In this document: positions 36,371 through 45,960 of the stretch, in pieces
Layout of the letters: every line of letters begins with the position of its first letter
Position numbering within the stretch: the first letter of the stretch is position 1
NCBI GenBank assembly: GCA_903828595.1
Contig: CAIKMS010000026.1
Coordinates: forward strand, 62,001 to 126,000
Direction: 5' to 3'
Source: an uncultured Pseudomonadota bacterium
GTDB taxonomy: Bacteria > Pseudomonadota > Gammaproteobacteria > Steroidobacterales > Steroidobacteraceae
DNA length: 64,000 bases
The notes under the pieces: model-generated
Seen by the model: only the letters and a program-made list of their open reading frames with translations
The model's database searches: none
What the model was told of the DNA's origin: nothing
Translations under genes and position numbers: made by a program

Positions 36371-36630
36371 TGATTTGACTCCATTTTCTCTTGGAAACCA
36401 TCAATCAAGACGCGGACCGGGAAACTAACGACGTCTCAATTGTAGGCAGATAGTGAGCCTACCGCAGCCCCTATCGCAAGGAACCCGTGACAGGACGGCG
36501 ATGTCGCGACGCAGCAAGCCGTGAGGTCCGGACACAGTGAACCGTGGCGCCCCGGTGCTGGTGCTGAACATTTTAAAACCTCTGGATTAGGACGTAGGGC
36601 TGACCGCTGACAGGCGAATCCAGGACAGAT
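36371..36630. other. Spacer before the molybdenum hydroxylase genes, with local hairpins
   Basis: No gene is visible. The spacer is the leader of the Fe-S/molybdenum pair (minus strand) and holds GTAGGC/GCCTAC (36442-36447 with 36457-36462) and a GGACGGC..GCC..GTCC arrangement (36493-36529). These could be a structured leader or simple hairpins. I could not match it to a known riboswitch. Confidence 0.3.
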
Positions 36631-37374
36631 CTAATCGCGGTTTTGAGCCCGTACGGTTACCTGGGTGTAAAACGCATAGCGAAAAAAACGGGGTCCACGT
36701 ATCAAATACCGAGCCGCGAGACGTCGCGGGTCACTAGACAGCCTAAATAGCCACTCCAAGCCCGCACGCTGCATCCATAATGGCGCTCGTCGTTCGACGC
36801 CCGTTAAAAAATTTAAAGATGCACCTATACAAAGCAGCAGCCCCTTAGCCTTATGGCGGCGCATGACTTCAGCTGCAATTCGTTCTTGCTGCGGAGAACC
36901 TACCGCTAGAAAACAATAGTCAAAGGGCGACTCGCTTTCAATAAAACTAACGCACCTTTCGATTTCGGCTGAATTGGTCGCTAAACCCATCGCGGGCTGA
37001 AAATGCTTCAGATTGGTGATTTGGAAATCCTGCGCTAACCGGTGAATCTGCTCATCCGTACCGCCCAAAAAAAGAACCTTACCAGACGCCCCGCGATTCG
37101 AACTCAGCAATACCTTGGTGAGATCCGACCCTGTACAAACCGTATATTTTCCCTTGCCCAACAGCGCAAAAATATTGCGTGCGAAGCGACTGTCTAAAAG
37201 TACGTAAGTAGCGACGTTGTAAATCTCTCTAAAGTCCTGCTCTTCAACCAAACGTATTAAATGGTCAACATTTGGGGTAACGACCATCGCAAGCTCGCGC
37301 TTACACATGCGCTGTGCCCGATCCACGAAAGATTCAGGGGTATAGTCGTCAATTAGAAGAGAGAGCTTGTGCAT
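36631..37374 (-). CDS. WecG/TagA/CpsF family glycosyltransferase (GT26)
   Basis: ATG 37374 gives 247 residues; the frame opens 12 codons earlier at a TTG with no ribosome site. The GT26 signatures are clear: TPNVDHLIRL near residue 36, YCFLAVGSPQQE near residue 158, and the C-terminal GASLNFLTGVERRAP with QRAGLEWLFRL. Family members add a sugar such as N-acetylmannosaminuronate or N-acetylmannosamine to a lipid-linked first sugar. It is the last gene of a minus-strand polysaccharide block and probably catalyses an early step of repeat-unit assembly at the inner membrane. Confidence 0.9.
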   Translation of the reverse strand: MHKLSLLIDDYTPESFVDRAQRMCKRELAMVVTPNVDHLIRLVEEQDFREIYNVATYVLLDSRFARNIFALLGKGKYTVCTGSDLTKVLLSSNRGASGKVLFLGGTDEQIHRLAQDFQITNLKHFQPAMGLATNSAEIERCVSFIESESPFDYCFLAVGSPQQERIAAEVMRRHKAKGLLLCIGASLNFLTGVERRAPLWMQRAGLEWLFRLSSDPRRLAARYLIRGPRFFRYAFYTQVTVRAQNRD

Positions 37375-37454
37375 TCTAAAAGTAACAGTGACACCAAAAA
37401 TAAAATTCAAGCAATTTTCAAAAACGCCGGATCGTCAGCGAAGCAACCAATAGC

Positions 37455-38786
37455 CTAAAGAGATTCTTTGGCTGGTAATCGGAGGGATCGATTTTCGACA
37501 AGACCACGTGCCATACATAGTGATGCCAGTACCAAAATGGCGAACGTATTAGATCGTGAAAGCCAGTCACTTTCTGACAAATTGGCGACTAACTGTTGAA
37601 GAAGTAGTGCAATGAACAACGCGCCCTGGCTTCTGTCAATGCGCATCAATAATTGGGCCTGTTGAAAATACCGGAAAATGAAAAAAACAAAAAAGGAAAA
37701 ACCAAGAATACCCAGGTCATTGACAATTTCGAGGTACCCGTTGTGCGCCTCTGTCGGGTAAAAGTACATCTTGGTGAGGAAAATGCGAGAAGGCGAGTCC
37801 GGAACAGGACCAATCCAATAGGCGCCATAACCAGAACCAATCAAGGGACTTAGCTTTATATGCTCCTCAATGATTGACCAAATTGTTGTTCGCGCTGAAA
37901 AAGTACTGTCCTTGCCGGTTAAATAAGTAATGGGACTTAAAAGAAAACCTAGACCCGGAATAAAATTAAGAATAGTTGCTTCATAAAGAGCTATAAGGCT
38001 CACTGCAACGCTAATAAGATTTCTGCGGATCCATATTAAGTGGCTACTACGAGTTAATAGAATAAAGGCACAGGTCAGTGAAAAAACCAATGCAAATAAA
38101 GAGGAATTACTCCTAGACAAAATAAGCGTCGTAAAGGCTCCGAGACAAAGAAAGGCCGCTAATAAGCGACGCTTTTTCCGTGTGAACACCGAGTGCAGAA
38201 AAATTAGCACGCAGGTACCGGAGATCATGCCCAGTTCATTTTTCCCGTGGGTAAGTCCATACCACGAGTTCTTAAGCGCAAACTCACTATGGGCTTCAAT
38301 GGCGTATTGAGGCGCGACAATCCCAAGAATCAGGCTCCCAAAAATAATAACGATAAAAGGAAGCAGAAGAACGTCTTGGAAACGCCGCGGGTGCCAGGCA
38401 ACCATAGATGCCGAAAGGCATGCCATTAAGATAGCCGCAAGCGAAATCAGTCGTAAAAGTGTCTGATCCGGAGCAATTGACCAGAGCGTACTGGCTAATG
38501 CGTAGCCTACAAGGAGTCCAAGCGCTGAGTTAATTTGAAGAATCAAGCCGGCAAGATAGACTCGCTGAAGTATCAGGAACCCGCCCAACAGAAGCATCGT
38601 ATTTTTAAGGGTACGATTAAGCCAGTCACCCGTGACGTAAGTCGACGCATCAATGGTCGCAGAAAATCCCTGTAGCGTAGGCGGTCGATTGACAATAAAA
38701 ATTAACCAAATTAGAAGAAGTGCGCAGCCACCCATTACAAGATCGGTCGTGGTACGCGTGTACTGATTGCGAGGAAGTGGATTCAC
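37455..38786 (-). CDS. O-antigen ligase/polymerase family protein (Wzy-like)
   Basis: The protein has 443 residues and about eleven hydrophobic helices. The large periplasmic loop before the last helices contains LIGSGYGAYWIGP followed by FYPTEAHNGYLEIVNDLG. This HNGYLE-type segment is the mark of Wzy_C/O-antigen ligase proteins, where the histidine is needed for transfer. Sequence alone cannot separate a polymerase from a ligase. A flippase and a chain-length protein in the same locus favour a polymerase of the Wzx/Wzy pathway. It is 9 bases downstream of the DUF6492 gene. Confidence 0.85.
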   Translation of the reverse strand: MNPLPRNQYTRTTTDLVMGGCALLLIWLIFIVNRPPTLQGFSATIDASTYVTGDWLNRTLKNTMLLLGGFLILQRVYLAGLILQINSALGLLVGYALASTLWSIAPDQTLLRLISLAAILMACLSASMVAWHPRRFQDVLLLPFIVIIFGSLILGIVAPQYAIEAHSEFALKNSWYGLTHGKNELGMISGTCVLIFLHSVFTRKKRRLLAAFLCLGAFTTLILSRSNSSLFALVFSLTCAFILLTRSSHLIWIRRNLISVAVSLIALYEATILNFIPGLGFLLSPITYLTGKDSTFSARTTIWSIIEEHIKLSPLIGSGYGAYWIGPVPDSPSRIFLTKMYFYPTEAHNGYLEIVNDLGILGFSFFVFFIFRYFQQAQLLMRIDRSQGALFIALLLQQLVANLSESDWLSRSNTFAILVLASLCMARGLVENRSLRLPAKESL

Positions 38787-38795
38787 GCAGCAAAC

Positions 38796-39641
38796 CTACA
38801 GGAATGCTTGCCGGATAAGGCTCACATCCGTATGTGACTTAGCGGATATCATTACAGACGTATGCTCCGGACCCAGGTCGTTCTTGAATTTCAGTAACGC
38901 CGTCGCACCCATGGGTACGCTTTCCCAGTAACTATGGCTACGCTTAACCGGATCCGGAAAGTGTAAAGATTGTTCGCCCAAGATACGGGTACAAAAAAGT
39001 CCGTACAGTACATATTCCGACAAAGACAGTTGCCGAGCGATAACCTGCTGCCAGTCACAAGCGTAGCGATTTGAAAGATGCTCTTGAAGAAGAATGACAT
39101 TCGCTCTACGCCAAGGAATGACATTATCAATGAAGTTTGTGTCATATGAAGGGTCCGTGGAACACCCTAATAAGGTTGCTGCTGAGGCATGCCACAGATC
39201 ATTTTTCTGAATCAAACCGCGTTGCCCGGTTTCCATAAACAGTGGGATGGCGCCGTTTTGCTCCATGCTTTTCGGCAAATACGGACGTACAAAAAAAACG
39301 TCCGAGTCGGTGTACAAAAAATTTTCCTCAGTAAGTATGGCAGGCGCCGTGAGCTTAACCAGCTGCTGCAATATCCAATTCCGAAGTGGCAATGTTTTCA
39401 GGCTTAGCCAGAGTTTATTAATCAATGGAATTCTAAAGATCCAATATGGAATGATATCCTCAACGCAGATCAACGAGGTTCGTCGGTTGCGTAAAGTCTT
39501 GAATAGCTGGTAATCACGGCGATCAACAATAATATAATGCTGGACAGTTGGGTCAACGAATCTGTCAACGCTTTCGCAAAGTAAACGGCACCGCTCAAAG
39601 TCGGGTTTGAAGCTCGGAGTTATTAGGGCGTATTTTTTCAT
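38796..39641 (-). CDS. DUF6492-like putative glycosyltransferase
   Basis: ATG 39641 gives 281 residues. The N terminus ALITPSFKPDFERCRLLCESVDRF is a nucleotide-sugar-binding Rossmann start, and YTDSDVFFVRP (about residues 105-115) supplies a DxD metal motif, as in GT-A glycosyltransferases. The form resembles DUF6492 proteins found in polysaccharide clusters; I am moderately sure of this. The C-terminal half contains several conserved-looking aromatic segments (LSEYVLYGLF). No membrane helix is evident. It sits between the polymerase and an acyltransferase in an AT-richer block. Confidence 0.65.
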   Translation of the reverse strand: MKKYALITPSFKPDFERCRLLCESVDRFVDPTVQHYIIVDRRDYQLFKTLRNRRTSLICVEDIIPYWIFRIPLINKLWLSLKTLPLRNWILQQLVKLTAPAILTEENFLYTDSDVFFVRPYLPKSMEQNGAIPLFMETGQRGLIQKNDLWHASAATLLGCSTDPSYDTNFIDNVIPWRRANVILLQEHLSNRYACDWQQVIARQLSLSEYVLYGLFCTRILGEQSLHFPDPVKRSHSYWESVPMGATALLKFKNDLGPEHTSVMISAKSHTDVSLIRQAFL

Positions 39642-39691
39642 TGGATTAATATTTGAATAATTAGCGCGCAGTCTGCACTTTTTCAACCTGC

Positions 39692-40825
39692 CTATTTGAT
39701 GAAAAATTGCCGCAGAACTCGTTGCATAGGAGACTCAAAATAATAAAAAGAAAAATAAGCTAAAGTAAGAGTAACACTTATATAGCTGAGTAGAAGCACC
39801 GCCGAGTTGACAGGTACTGGCTGATTAAGAGCGCCAAAAGTTATAACGAAACAAAGCTGTACTGGGTAGTGAAGGAGGTAGCTTCCGTAGGTAAGATTGG
39901 CTAAAAGTATTATTATCTTGGTAAACCCAGCGTGAATCTGCTGCCCGATTGATAATAAGTAGATCAGTAAAGGCGTTCCGATCAGGGTCACCATAAAATC
40001 GACATGGTAGTTTGTTGATTCGGCGACTACGGCTGAAACGGCAAGCAAAGCCAAAAGCGTGATTGCTGATTTTAACAGCGTGCGATTACCGGGTTCCCTA
40101 GTTGCGGTATAAATCATCAGTTTTGAAGCTAGACCGCCGGCATAAAACAGTGCCATACAGTCAAACACGGGCCGCATAAAATGAGTTTGTCTTAATAGAA
40201 GGGCCGCTAATAGGGCGAGGGTAATAGTTTTGAAGCTATCTCTAAAGCGCCTCGTGATTTGGAAAAAAAGAAAGTAAACGGCTACCTCAACGGAGATTGA
40301 CCAGGCTGGACCATTAAAGCTTTCATTGGCTGACGAAAACCAATTTGTTGTGTAAGTTAAATGCAATAGTAGATGGGTTAGATCGTTATTTGCATAAACG
40401 AACCAGGCGCCAAACATATGCCAATATATAACGGTCAATATTGCGACAATAATTAATGTCGCGATATGAAGTGGATATAGGCGGGACATCCGATAGATAA
40501 GAAATTTATATGCGGTAATCTTATTTTTGCTTATTGCAGCTGAATATTTATAAAAAAATATATATCCGCTTATGCACCAAAAAATATCTACGGCATGGTA
40601 CCCGTACAGGTAAAAAGGCCAAAGCGCGGAGTACCCAGGCAACAAGCTCTTATTAAAATTCGGATCAATTTTCGCATCAAAGAATGCAAAGTGCTGATAG
40701 TGAAATATTAGAACGGCGAATGCGCTGATAAAGCGAAGTAACTCGATTCCAACAAGGCGTTCTTGTGCATTACGTGTTGGCGGGTTTTCCAGCGCTGTCG
40801 GAATGGCGTTGAGAGTTGGTTGCAT
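39692..40825 (-). CDS. Acyltransferase 3 family protein (OafA/YrhL-like)
   Basis: The protein has 377 residues and about ten transmembrane helices. It opens with VGIELLRFISAFAVLIFHYQHF, which contains the R and H of the family's first conserved segment, followed by AVDIFWCISGYIFFYKY, the GxF-like second segment. These inner membrane enzymes O-acylate, often O-acetylate, polysaccharide units. It probably decorates the exopolysaccharide. Its codon use and composition are clearly AT-richer than the genes on either side of the locus. 118 bases separate it from the flippase gene. Confidence 0.88.
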   Translation of the reverse strand: MQPTLNAIPTALENPPTRNAQERLVGIELLRFISAFAVLIFHYQHFAFFDAKIDPNFNKSLLPGYSALWPFYLYGYHAVDIFWCISGYIFFYKYSAAISKNKITAYKFLIYRMSRLYPLHIATLIIVAILTVIYWHMFGAWFVYANNDLTHLLLHLTYTTNWFSSANESFNGPAWSISVEVAVYFLFFQITRRFRDSFKTITLALLAALLLRQTHFMRPVFDCMALFYAGGLASKLMIYTATREPGNRTLLKSAITLLALLAVSAVVAESTNYHVDFMVTLIGTPLLIYLLSIGQQIHAGFTKIIILLANLTYGSYLLHYPVQLCFVITFGALNQPVPVNSAVLLLSYISVTLTLAYFSFYYFESPMQRVLRQFFIK

Positions 40826-40943
40826 GTCTAAGATAATTCGAAACGTTTTTGCGCGCTCAAATGCACGTGGTTGCTCAGCCCCACTTTCATCCCATTCTCT
40901 GGGTTATTCGGCATTTTCCCGCTGGAGATACCGTTCAGGGGCG

Positions 40944-42257
40944 TCATGGCTGGTAGCTCGGAACGGCGGAAGGTTTGCCAGACCTTTCTTTGGAGAAGTC
41001 GTGCATAGTCATCATCGCTATTCCAAATATATAGGTCAGCTCCCCCGAAAGCAGACCGATTGGGCCACCGATTTCGCCATGGCGTTCCACGGCGAAATAG
41101 CAAACTGATAGGCCGACTATGGCACTCACTAGCGTAAGGACAAAAAGGATTCGAAATCGGTGCTGCGCTACATGTATATACAGGATCTGGTCACGAATCA
41201 TGGTTACCAGGAATGTCGCGGACCAGGCGATCAGCAAATAGTCGCGATTTGGGAAATCCTTCTTGAGGATGGTCTGAAATAGCCAATCGCGGCATAGCCA
41301 CAGCCCGCTTATGTAGATTAAGCCCAGTGCAGCCAATGCACTTGAAAATAGTAGAAGGCGAACCGCCAAGCCACGGGCACCATGGTTTTTTAACCATAAA
41401 GTCGACATGGGAAGCATTTGGGAACTGATGCCGACGCCGATCAGTCCCAAGGGCATTAGCGTCAATCGCGTTGCCGATATGCTGGCAAGAGCACTGACGC
41501 TTAACATTGCCGCTACCAGGTAGGCGTAGCCTTGTGAGAAGCACCAGTGAACAGCGCACCCTAAAGCTGACCAGACTCCCTTTTTCATCGTTTTTGCCCA
41601 CAGGCCAAGGCTGCTTGCGTCTGACCAGCCTGTAGTTTGGGTATAGCGTCGGTACAGTAAGAATCCGGAGGCGAGGCAGGCTGCGCTGATGGCTAAGGCT
41701 GAGAGTGCAGCTGCGTTGACTAGACGCGCTGCTGTGAAGACTCCAGTTACCATTATCGTTACAAAGAGTAGGTCGGACTGCAACACGGCCGCGGGTTGCC
41801 TATAAGCGTTCTGCAGCATTCGAAAAAAGTCGCGATACAGCCAGGCTGTGGCGGCCACCGTGCCGCTCAGCAGCACCAGAGAGTCCGATTTTCCTAATCG
41901 CTGGTCCAGATTGAGTACCCCGACCAGTAGCAGTGTTGCGATTAGTATTGTGACCAATAAAACTCGTTGTCCTTTGTAGAGACTCGTTACCAGATCTGAG
42001 CGGTCACGGGTATCAGAATGCGTTATGTTGCGATTCAGCTCCGGTGCTAAAAAAGCCTGTTGCAGCTGCGCTAGTAATGGCACGGTAGAGGTGATCAAAA
42101 CGTAATAACCGTACTGGGTGTTGTCCGTCAGGCGTATCAAAATAAGACCCGCTGCGAAGCTAGCCGCGGACAACACAATTTGGTTTGCAATCCCAGTTAT
42201 GAAAATTTGGCTCGCCCTGGTAGTCAGGACAGTTGGAATCAATTTGAGTATCGACAT
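40944..42257 (-). CDS. Oligosaccharide flippase family protein (Wzx-like)
   Basis: The protein has 437 residues with about twelve hydrophobic helices and the open N-terminal pattern of MATE-like polysaccharide exporters (QIVLSAASFAAGLILIRLTDNTQYG, read in two pieces as QIVLSAASFAAGLI and RLTDNTQYGYYVLI). This is the usual Wzx/lipopolysaccharide biosynthesis protein form, which flips lipid-linked repeat units across the inner membrane. It leads the minus-strand block with acyltransferase, DUF6492, polymerase and GT26 genes. A 203-base gap separates it from the divergent GH44 gene and should hold both promoters. Confidence 0.8.
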   Translation of the reverse strand: MSILKLIPTVLTTRASQIFITGIANQIVLSAASFAAGLILIRLTDNTQYGYYVLITSTVPLLAQLQQAFLAPELNRNITHSDTRDRSDLVTSLYKGQRVLLVTILIATLLLVGVLNLDQRLGKSDSLVLLSGTVAATAWLYRDFFRMLQNAYRQPAAVLQSDLLFVTIMVTGVFTAARLVNAAALSALAISAACLASGFLLYRRYTQTTGWSDASSLGLWAKTMKKGVWSALGCAVHWCFSQGYAYLVAAMLSVSALASISATRLTLMPLGLIGVGISSQMLPMSTLWLKNHGARGLAVRLLLFSSALAALGLIYISGLWLCRDWLFQTILKKDFPNRDYLLIAWSATFLVTMIRDQILYIHVAQHRFRILFVLTLVSAIVGLSVCYFAVERHGEIGGPIGLLSGELTYIFGIAMMTMHDFSKERSGKPSAVPSYQP

Positions 42258-42460
42258 GGTTTAGCGGTGATTATTCAGCAGCGGTCTTTTAATTGGTGCA
42301 CTTTACACGGCAGCGATTACGCTATTCCGTGCTTCAACCCCAGAAAACTGAATTGTCACGGGAAGTGTGTACATTCGCACGTAAAGGCCATGTGCGAATT
42401 GCTGGGATGTTTTAGAGCAAGCAAGGCCGTTGATTGTTGCGCACTTGGTGGGTCAGTAAT

Positions 42461-44236
42461 ATGAATGTTTTCAACACCTTAAGTCTCATCAGGGGTCGTT
42501 TTTTCGATGGTTCCGGTAGCGGTAGAGTAGCGATAGTTGCTCATTCGGGGGTGGCTGCCTGGCCGGGCCTGCCGAAAGCTGATTTAGACCTGAGGTTTGT
42601 TCGTGATCGCGTTATTGCTTGCGCGATTAATACACTCTTGTTGCTGGCGGTATTCTCTCAGACCGCGTGTTCCTCGGTAGCTGACCCTGTGCAGGTCATC
42701 GTGACGCCACGCAGCGACCGTCCTATTTCGCCTTTTATATATGGCATCAGTCGTTTTTCAGCGGCTGATACGATTGACCCGGTGTTCACCGTACGTCGAG
42801 CTGGAGGAAATCGTTGGACTGCTTACAACTGGCAGAATAATGCCTCCAATGCCGGAAGTGACTATCAATTTCAAAATGATGCGTTTCTAGGCGGCGGCTC
42901 AGTGCCAGCCGAAGCAGCCAGATCGCTCATAGAGGCTGACCAACGGGATCAGGCGGCATCGATAATCACATTTCCGTTACAGGGATGGGTAGCCGCAGAT
43001 TTGGCTGGCCCCGTATCAATGGGAACTAACATCGACGTGGGTCGATTTCGACGCTTGGTCTTTGAAAAAAAGAGCGCATCGCCACAGCCTTTTACAGACG
43101 ACCCGACTCTGTTCGATCGGAACGTCTATTCGGATGAGTATGCATGGGTTCTTAATAAGCGCTTTGAGGGAGATGGTATTTTCTCGGCAAAGCCGAAACG
43201 AGCCCCTGTTTTTATTACTCTAGATAATGAGCCGGAGCTCTGGTCAAAGACGCACCGAGAAATTCAAGGCGGCCTTGATATGAAGGCTGCCGATTATATT
43301 GCACGCAGTTTATCGCTAGCTCGGGTACTAAAGGCGGAATTCCCTGAAATCACCTTATTGGCACCGGGAAATTACGGTTTTTTTGGTCTGTATTCGTGGC
43401 AAAAAGAGATTGCCGCAACCCCCTCCGGGAACGACTGGTTCATCGATAGGTTTCTACGAGCAGCAGCACAGGCGTCAGTTCAGGCCGGCCATTCTTTAGT
43501 CGACGTTTACGACCTTCATTGGTATTCAGAAAATACCGACTCGAAGGGAGAGCGTGTCGTCGGGTTAACACAGGCAACGCTGACCGACGACCAAATGGAT
43601 GCCGTTATAAACGCACCCCGCAGCTTGGGTGACCGCACCTATGTAGAGCACTCTTGGATCGCAAAACTGCTCGGCGGTCCCGTTAACTTATTAGACCGCT
43701 TACAGTCAAAGATCCGCGCTCTCTACCCGTCAATGCGGCTATCGATCAGCGAGTATAATAACGGCGGCGGACGAAACATCGCCGGACTACTCGCCGAGGC
43801 TCAAATGCTCGGGTACTTTGCCAGCGAACAAGTATTTTGCGCCGTGTGGTGGCCTCTGAGTAGGAACGAACCTTACACCGAGGCGGCTTTCCAGCTTTTC
43901 AGAAATTTCGACGGACAAGGCGGTAGATTCGGCGATAGATCTTACGCCGCAGATATTGCTGGCGATTCGTCTGTGGCAGCATTTGCCAGTGGTGATTCAA
44001 AAGCGCCAGGACGCAGTGTGGTGATCCTCATCAACCGCGGACGGGTCGAGCGTAAGGTGCAGATTGAAGGCCTAAAGCCCGGTTTAACTCGCGCTTTCAC
44101 GATCTCGCGTGATACCACGGTTAGTCAGCAGATAATTCAACCCGCTCCAGGCTCACCAGCGACATGGCAAGGTAATAAACTACTGACCTCGCTAGCCCCG
44201 CTGAGCGCCACCGCTATTGAGATCCAAGCGCATTAG
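42461..44236 (+). CDS. Glycoside hydrolase family 44 protein
   Basis: ATG 42461 gives 591 residues. The N-terminal 45 residues precede a single hydrophobic segment (CAINTLLLLAVFSQTAC), so it is either a long-leader lipoprotein or a type II anchor. The GH44 marks are clear: VRRAGGNRWTAYNWQNNASN, the acid/base glutamate E257 in TLDNEPELW, and the nucleophile E431 in SISEYNNGG. Known members cleave beta-1,4-glucans and xyloglucan. A C-terminal beta-sandwich domain (about 480-591) follows. Its place beside epsL in an exopolysaccharide locus suggests that it trims the polymer made here, rather than digesting plant material. Confidence 0.85.
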   Translation: MNVFNTLSLIRGRFFDGSGSGRVAIVAHSGVAAWPGLPKADLDLRFVRDRVIACAINTLLLLAVFSQTACSSVADPVQVIVTPRSDRPISPFIYGISRFSAADTIDPVFTVRRAGGNRWTAYNWQNNASNAGSDYQFQNDAFLGGGSVPAEAARSLIEADQRDQAASIITFPLQGWVAADLAGPVSMGTNIDVGRFRRLVFEKKSASPQPFTDDPTLFDRNVYSDEYAWVLNKRFEGDGIFSAKPKRAPVFITLDNEPELWSKTHREIQGGLDMKAADYIARSLSLARVLKAEFPEITLLAPGNYGFFGLYSWQKEIAATPSGNDWFIDRFLRAAAQASVQAGHSLVDVYDLHWYSENTDSKGERVVGLTQATLTDDQMDAVINAPRSLGDRTYVEHSWIAKLLGGPVNLLDRLQSKIRALYPSMRLSISEYNNGGGRNIAGLLAEAQMLGYFASEQVFCAVWWPLSRNEPYTEAAFQLFRNFDGQGGRFGDRSYAADIAGDSSVAAFASGDSKAPGRSVVILINRGRVERKVQIEGLKPGLTRAFTISRDTTVSQQIIQPAPGSPATWQGNKLLTSLAPLSATAIEIQAH

Positions 44237-44280
44237 TTGTACTCCAACCCCTTAATCTGAGAACCAGACAAAAAGTCCCC

Positions 44281-45576
44281 TCAGAACGTGATCGTGAACT
44301 GTGCGCCGTAGATCGTATCGGTGTACTGAAATGTGGCGATATTTGAATCTCGCGCTTCGTGGCGTACGTAAGGGCGCAGGCTGACCGGCCGTAGCGGGTT
44401 GTACACCACTTCGAGATACTCTTGCTTAATTTTATCCTGCCGATCGCTGAGACTCGCTCCGACGACACTCACCCCGCTGGTAACCAAATTCCAACCGGGA
44501 ATGGTCGACCGCGTATACCCAAGTCCCGCCGATACGTCGATCTTGCTGGTAGCTTGCCAGCTGACGCCTGCACGCGCTTTGGTGTCGACGGCCACACCAG
44601 CGCTACTGAGGTAAGCGCTCACACCGCGTGAAAGAACAATATCAAGCACAGTTTTCCCGGTGAGTGACCGCTTGTAGCCGGCTTCTCCACTAAGAACATT
44701 GAAAGTGCTCAGACCATTGTTCAGGTAATTGCTAGTGTAGCCAAGCGCTGCCTTGAGAATGTCGTTGTCTCGCTGTGTACGCTCGACTACGGCTTGGATA
44801 GTTGAACGATGAAAGTCGACCACCCCAATTGTTGGATTTGTGAGAAGACCACCAAGACCCTGGAAATTACCTTGTACGTATTCGCCGCTAAGTCCGGTAT
44901 AAATATCGCCGTTTTGGCTGAATTTGAAGCCTACTTGTGCCGAATTCTCATGGACACGCAGATCCGAGGCCTGCGGACGAGGTGAATCGTCCTGACGGGT
45001 TTTAAGTAACCCATCAATGCGCCACTGGCTTGTTAAGTCAAATGTGAAGTCACCTTTGGCACGTGTCTCCTTTTCAACAAGTAGTGTGGAAGTAAGCACC
45101 TCCTCGTAACGAACCAGACGTCGCTCCCGAGCCGCTTCAAGGTTTCCATGGAATCGAGGGGTTAACTGCCACCCAAGACCAATTTGTGCCAGGTACTCCG
45201 TGTGGTTCAGATCAGAGAATTCACTGTATTTGAGGTCTCGCCCAAGGAATCTGGCTGTCAGGGACTGATCTTCCCACTGATACTTTGGGGCGATCTCGCC
45301 CGTATATACCTGAACCATAGAGCCTAGTGCCTTCCCAACATAAGGCGTGCTGAGAAAGCTTGCATTAGGTAAATAGAACACGTTTGAGTTCTGCTCTATC
45401 TGCGCAGACGCACGAAACTCAGTGCTCTCCTGCGCCGTTGCCAAAAGCGGCAGAACCGCTAATAACGCTGTTAAGCCAGTCAAAGGCCGTACTAGCCTGG
45501 AATTCCATCGATCCGTTCCGTTCAATGTAGAAATACCTGTACCCGAGTTCTTGAAGATCGTAAGCATGGAATTCAT
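44281..45576 (-). CDS. epsL: Outer membrane beta-barrel exopolysaccharide protein (EpsL-like)
   Basis: The protein has 431 residues. A signal segment is followed by many alternating amphipathic strands and a C-terminal aromatic end (AQFTITF), typical of an outer membrane barrel. The starting strand ASAQIEQNSNVFYLPN and the central region with DLRVHENSAQVGFKF resemble the EpsL family of exosortase/EPS loci, as in Methylobacillus. EpsL-type barrels are thought to carry polymer through or to the outer membrane. It converges with the GH44 gene and diverges from the epsE operon. The name rests on resemblance and context. Confidence 0.75.
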   Translation of the reverse strand: MNSMLTIFKNSGTGISTLNGTDRWNSRLVRPLTGLTALLAVLPLLATAQESTEFRASAQIEQNSNVFYLPNASFLSTPYVGKALGSMVQVYTGEIAPKYQWEDQSLTARFLGRDLKYSEFSDLNHTEYLAQIGLGWQLTPRFHGNLEAARERRLVRYEEVLTSTLLVEKETRAKGDFTFDLTSQWRIDGLLKTRQDDSPRPQASDLRVHENSAQVGFKFSQNGDIYTGLSGEYVQGNFQGLGGLLTNPTIGVVDFHRSTIQAVVERTQRDNDILKAALGYTSNYLNNGLSTFNVLSGEAGYKRSLTGKTVLDIVLSRGVSAYLSSAGVAVDTKARAGVSWQATSKIDVSAGLGYTRSTIPGWNLVTSGVSVVGASLSDRQDKIKQEYLEVVYNPLRPVSLRPYVRHEARDSNIATFQYTDTIYGAQFTITF

Positions 45577-45960
45577 TTATCCTTCAGAGCGGCTTTTTGA
45601 AATTGTGTCTCTGAGAGACCTGCGAGGGTTACTCGGACTATCGGAAATTGTACGTGTCAGACTACGCGTGGCGTCGCCGCCTAGTTCACACTATCTTCAA
45701 TGCACCATAATATTTCGCTCTCTAGCCGGGATTTTCTTTCTTTTATGCAGAAGATCACAGAATGAGATCCATTCGCTATATTTTGTTATCACATTCACTT
45801 AGTAATATGTACACAGTGAATTATCGTTGGATGGGTGTGTATTAAAATTACGCAGGGGTTTCTTTCCTGAATTCGCGTTACCGATCCTCAATCTTTCATC
45901 CGTGAAAGGCGAGTCGATTGCTTAGAAGGGAAAGTTTGTCAAAAAAATTCAGAAACAATC
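45577..45960. promoter_or_regulatory. Long AT-rich divergent region between epsL and epsE
   Basis: This 384-base gap has no convincing gene; a plus-strand frame from 45422 to 45802 has no ribosome site and no familiar sequence. It is AT-rich and must hold the promoters for epsL and for the epsE operon. Fragments such as TTATCACATTCACT resemble Crp/Clp half-sites, but no full palindrome is present, so I make no operator call. Confidence 0.4.

Noticed and set aside
36371-36630. Known Moco or cyclic-di-GMP riboswitch
   Set aside because: The conserved cores of these aptamers could not be lined up with the sequence.
40803-41108. Open frames on both strands between the flippase and acyltransferase genes
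   Set aside because: Both overlap the real genes in other frames, look compositionally random and match no family I know.
45422-45802. Plus-strand open frame reaching into the epsL-epsE gap
   Set aside because: It begins inside epsL on the opposite strand, lacks a ribosome site and shows no familiar sequence or regular codon use.
45577-45960. Possible Crp/Clp site upstream of epsE
   Set aside because: Only half-sites such as TCACA are present; no TGTGA-N6-TCACA palindrome was found.
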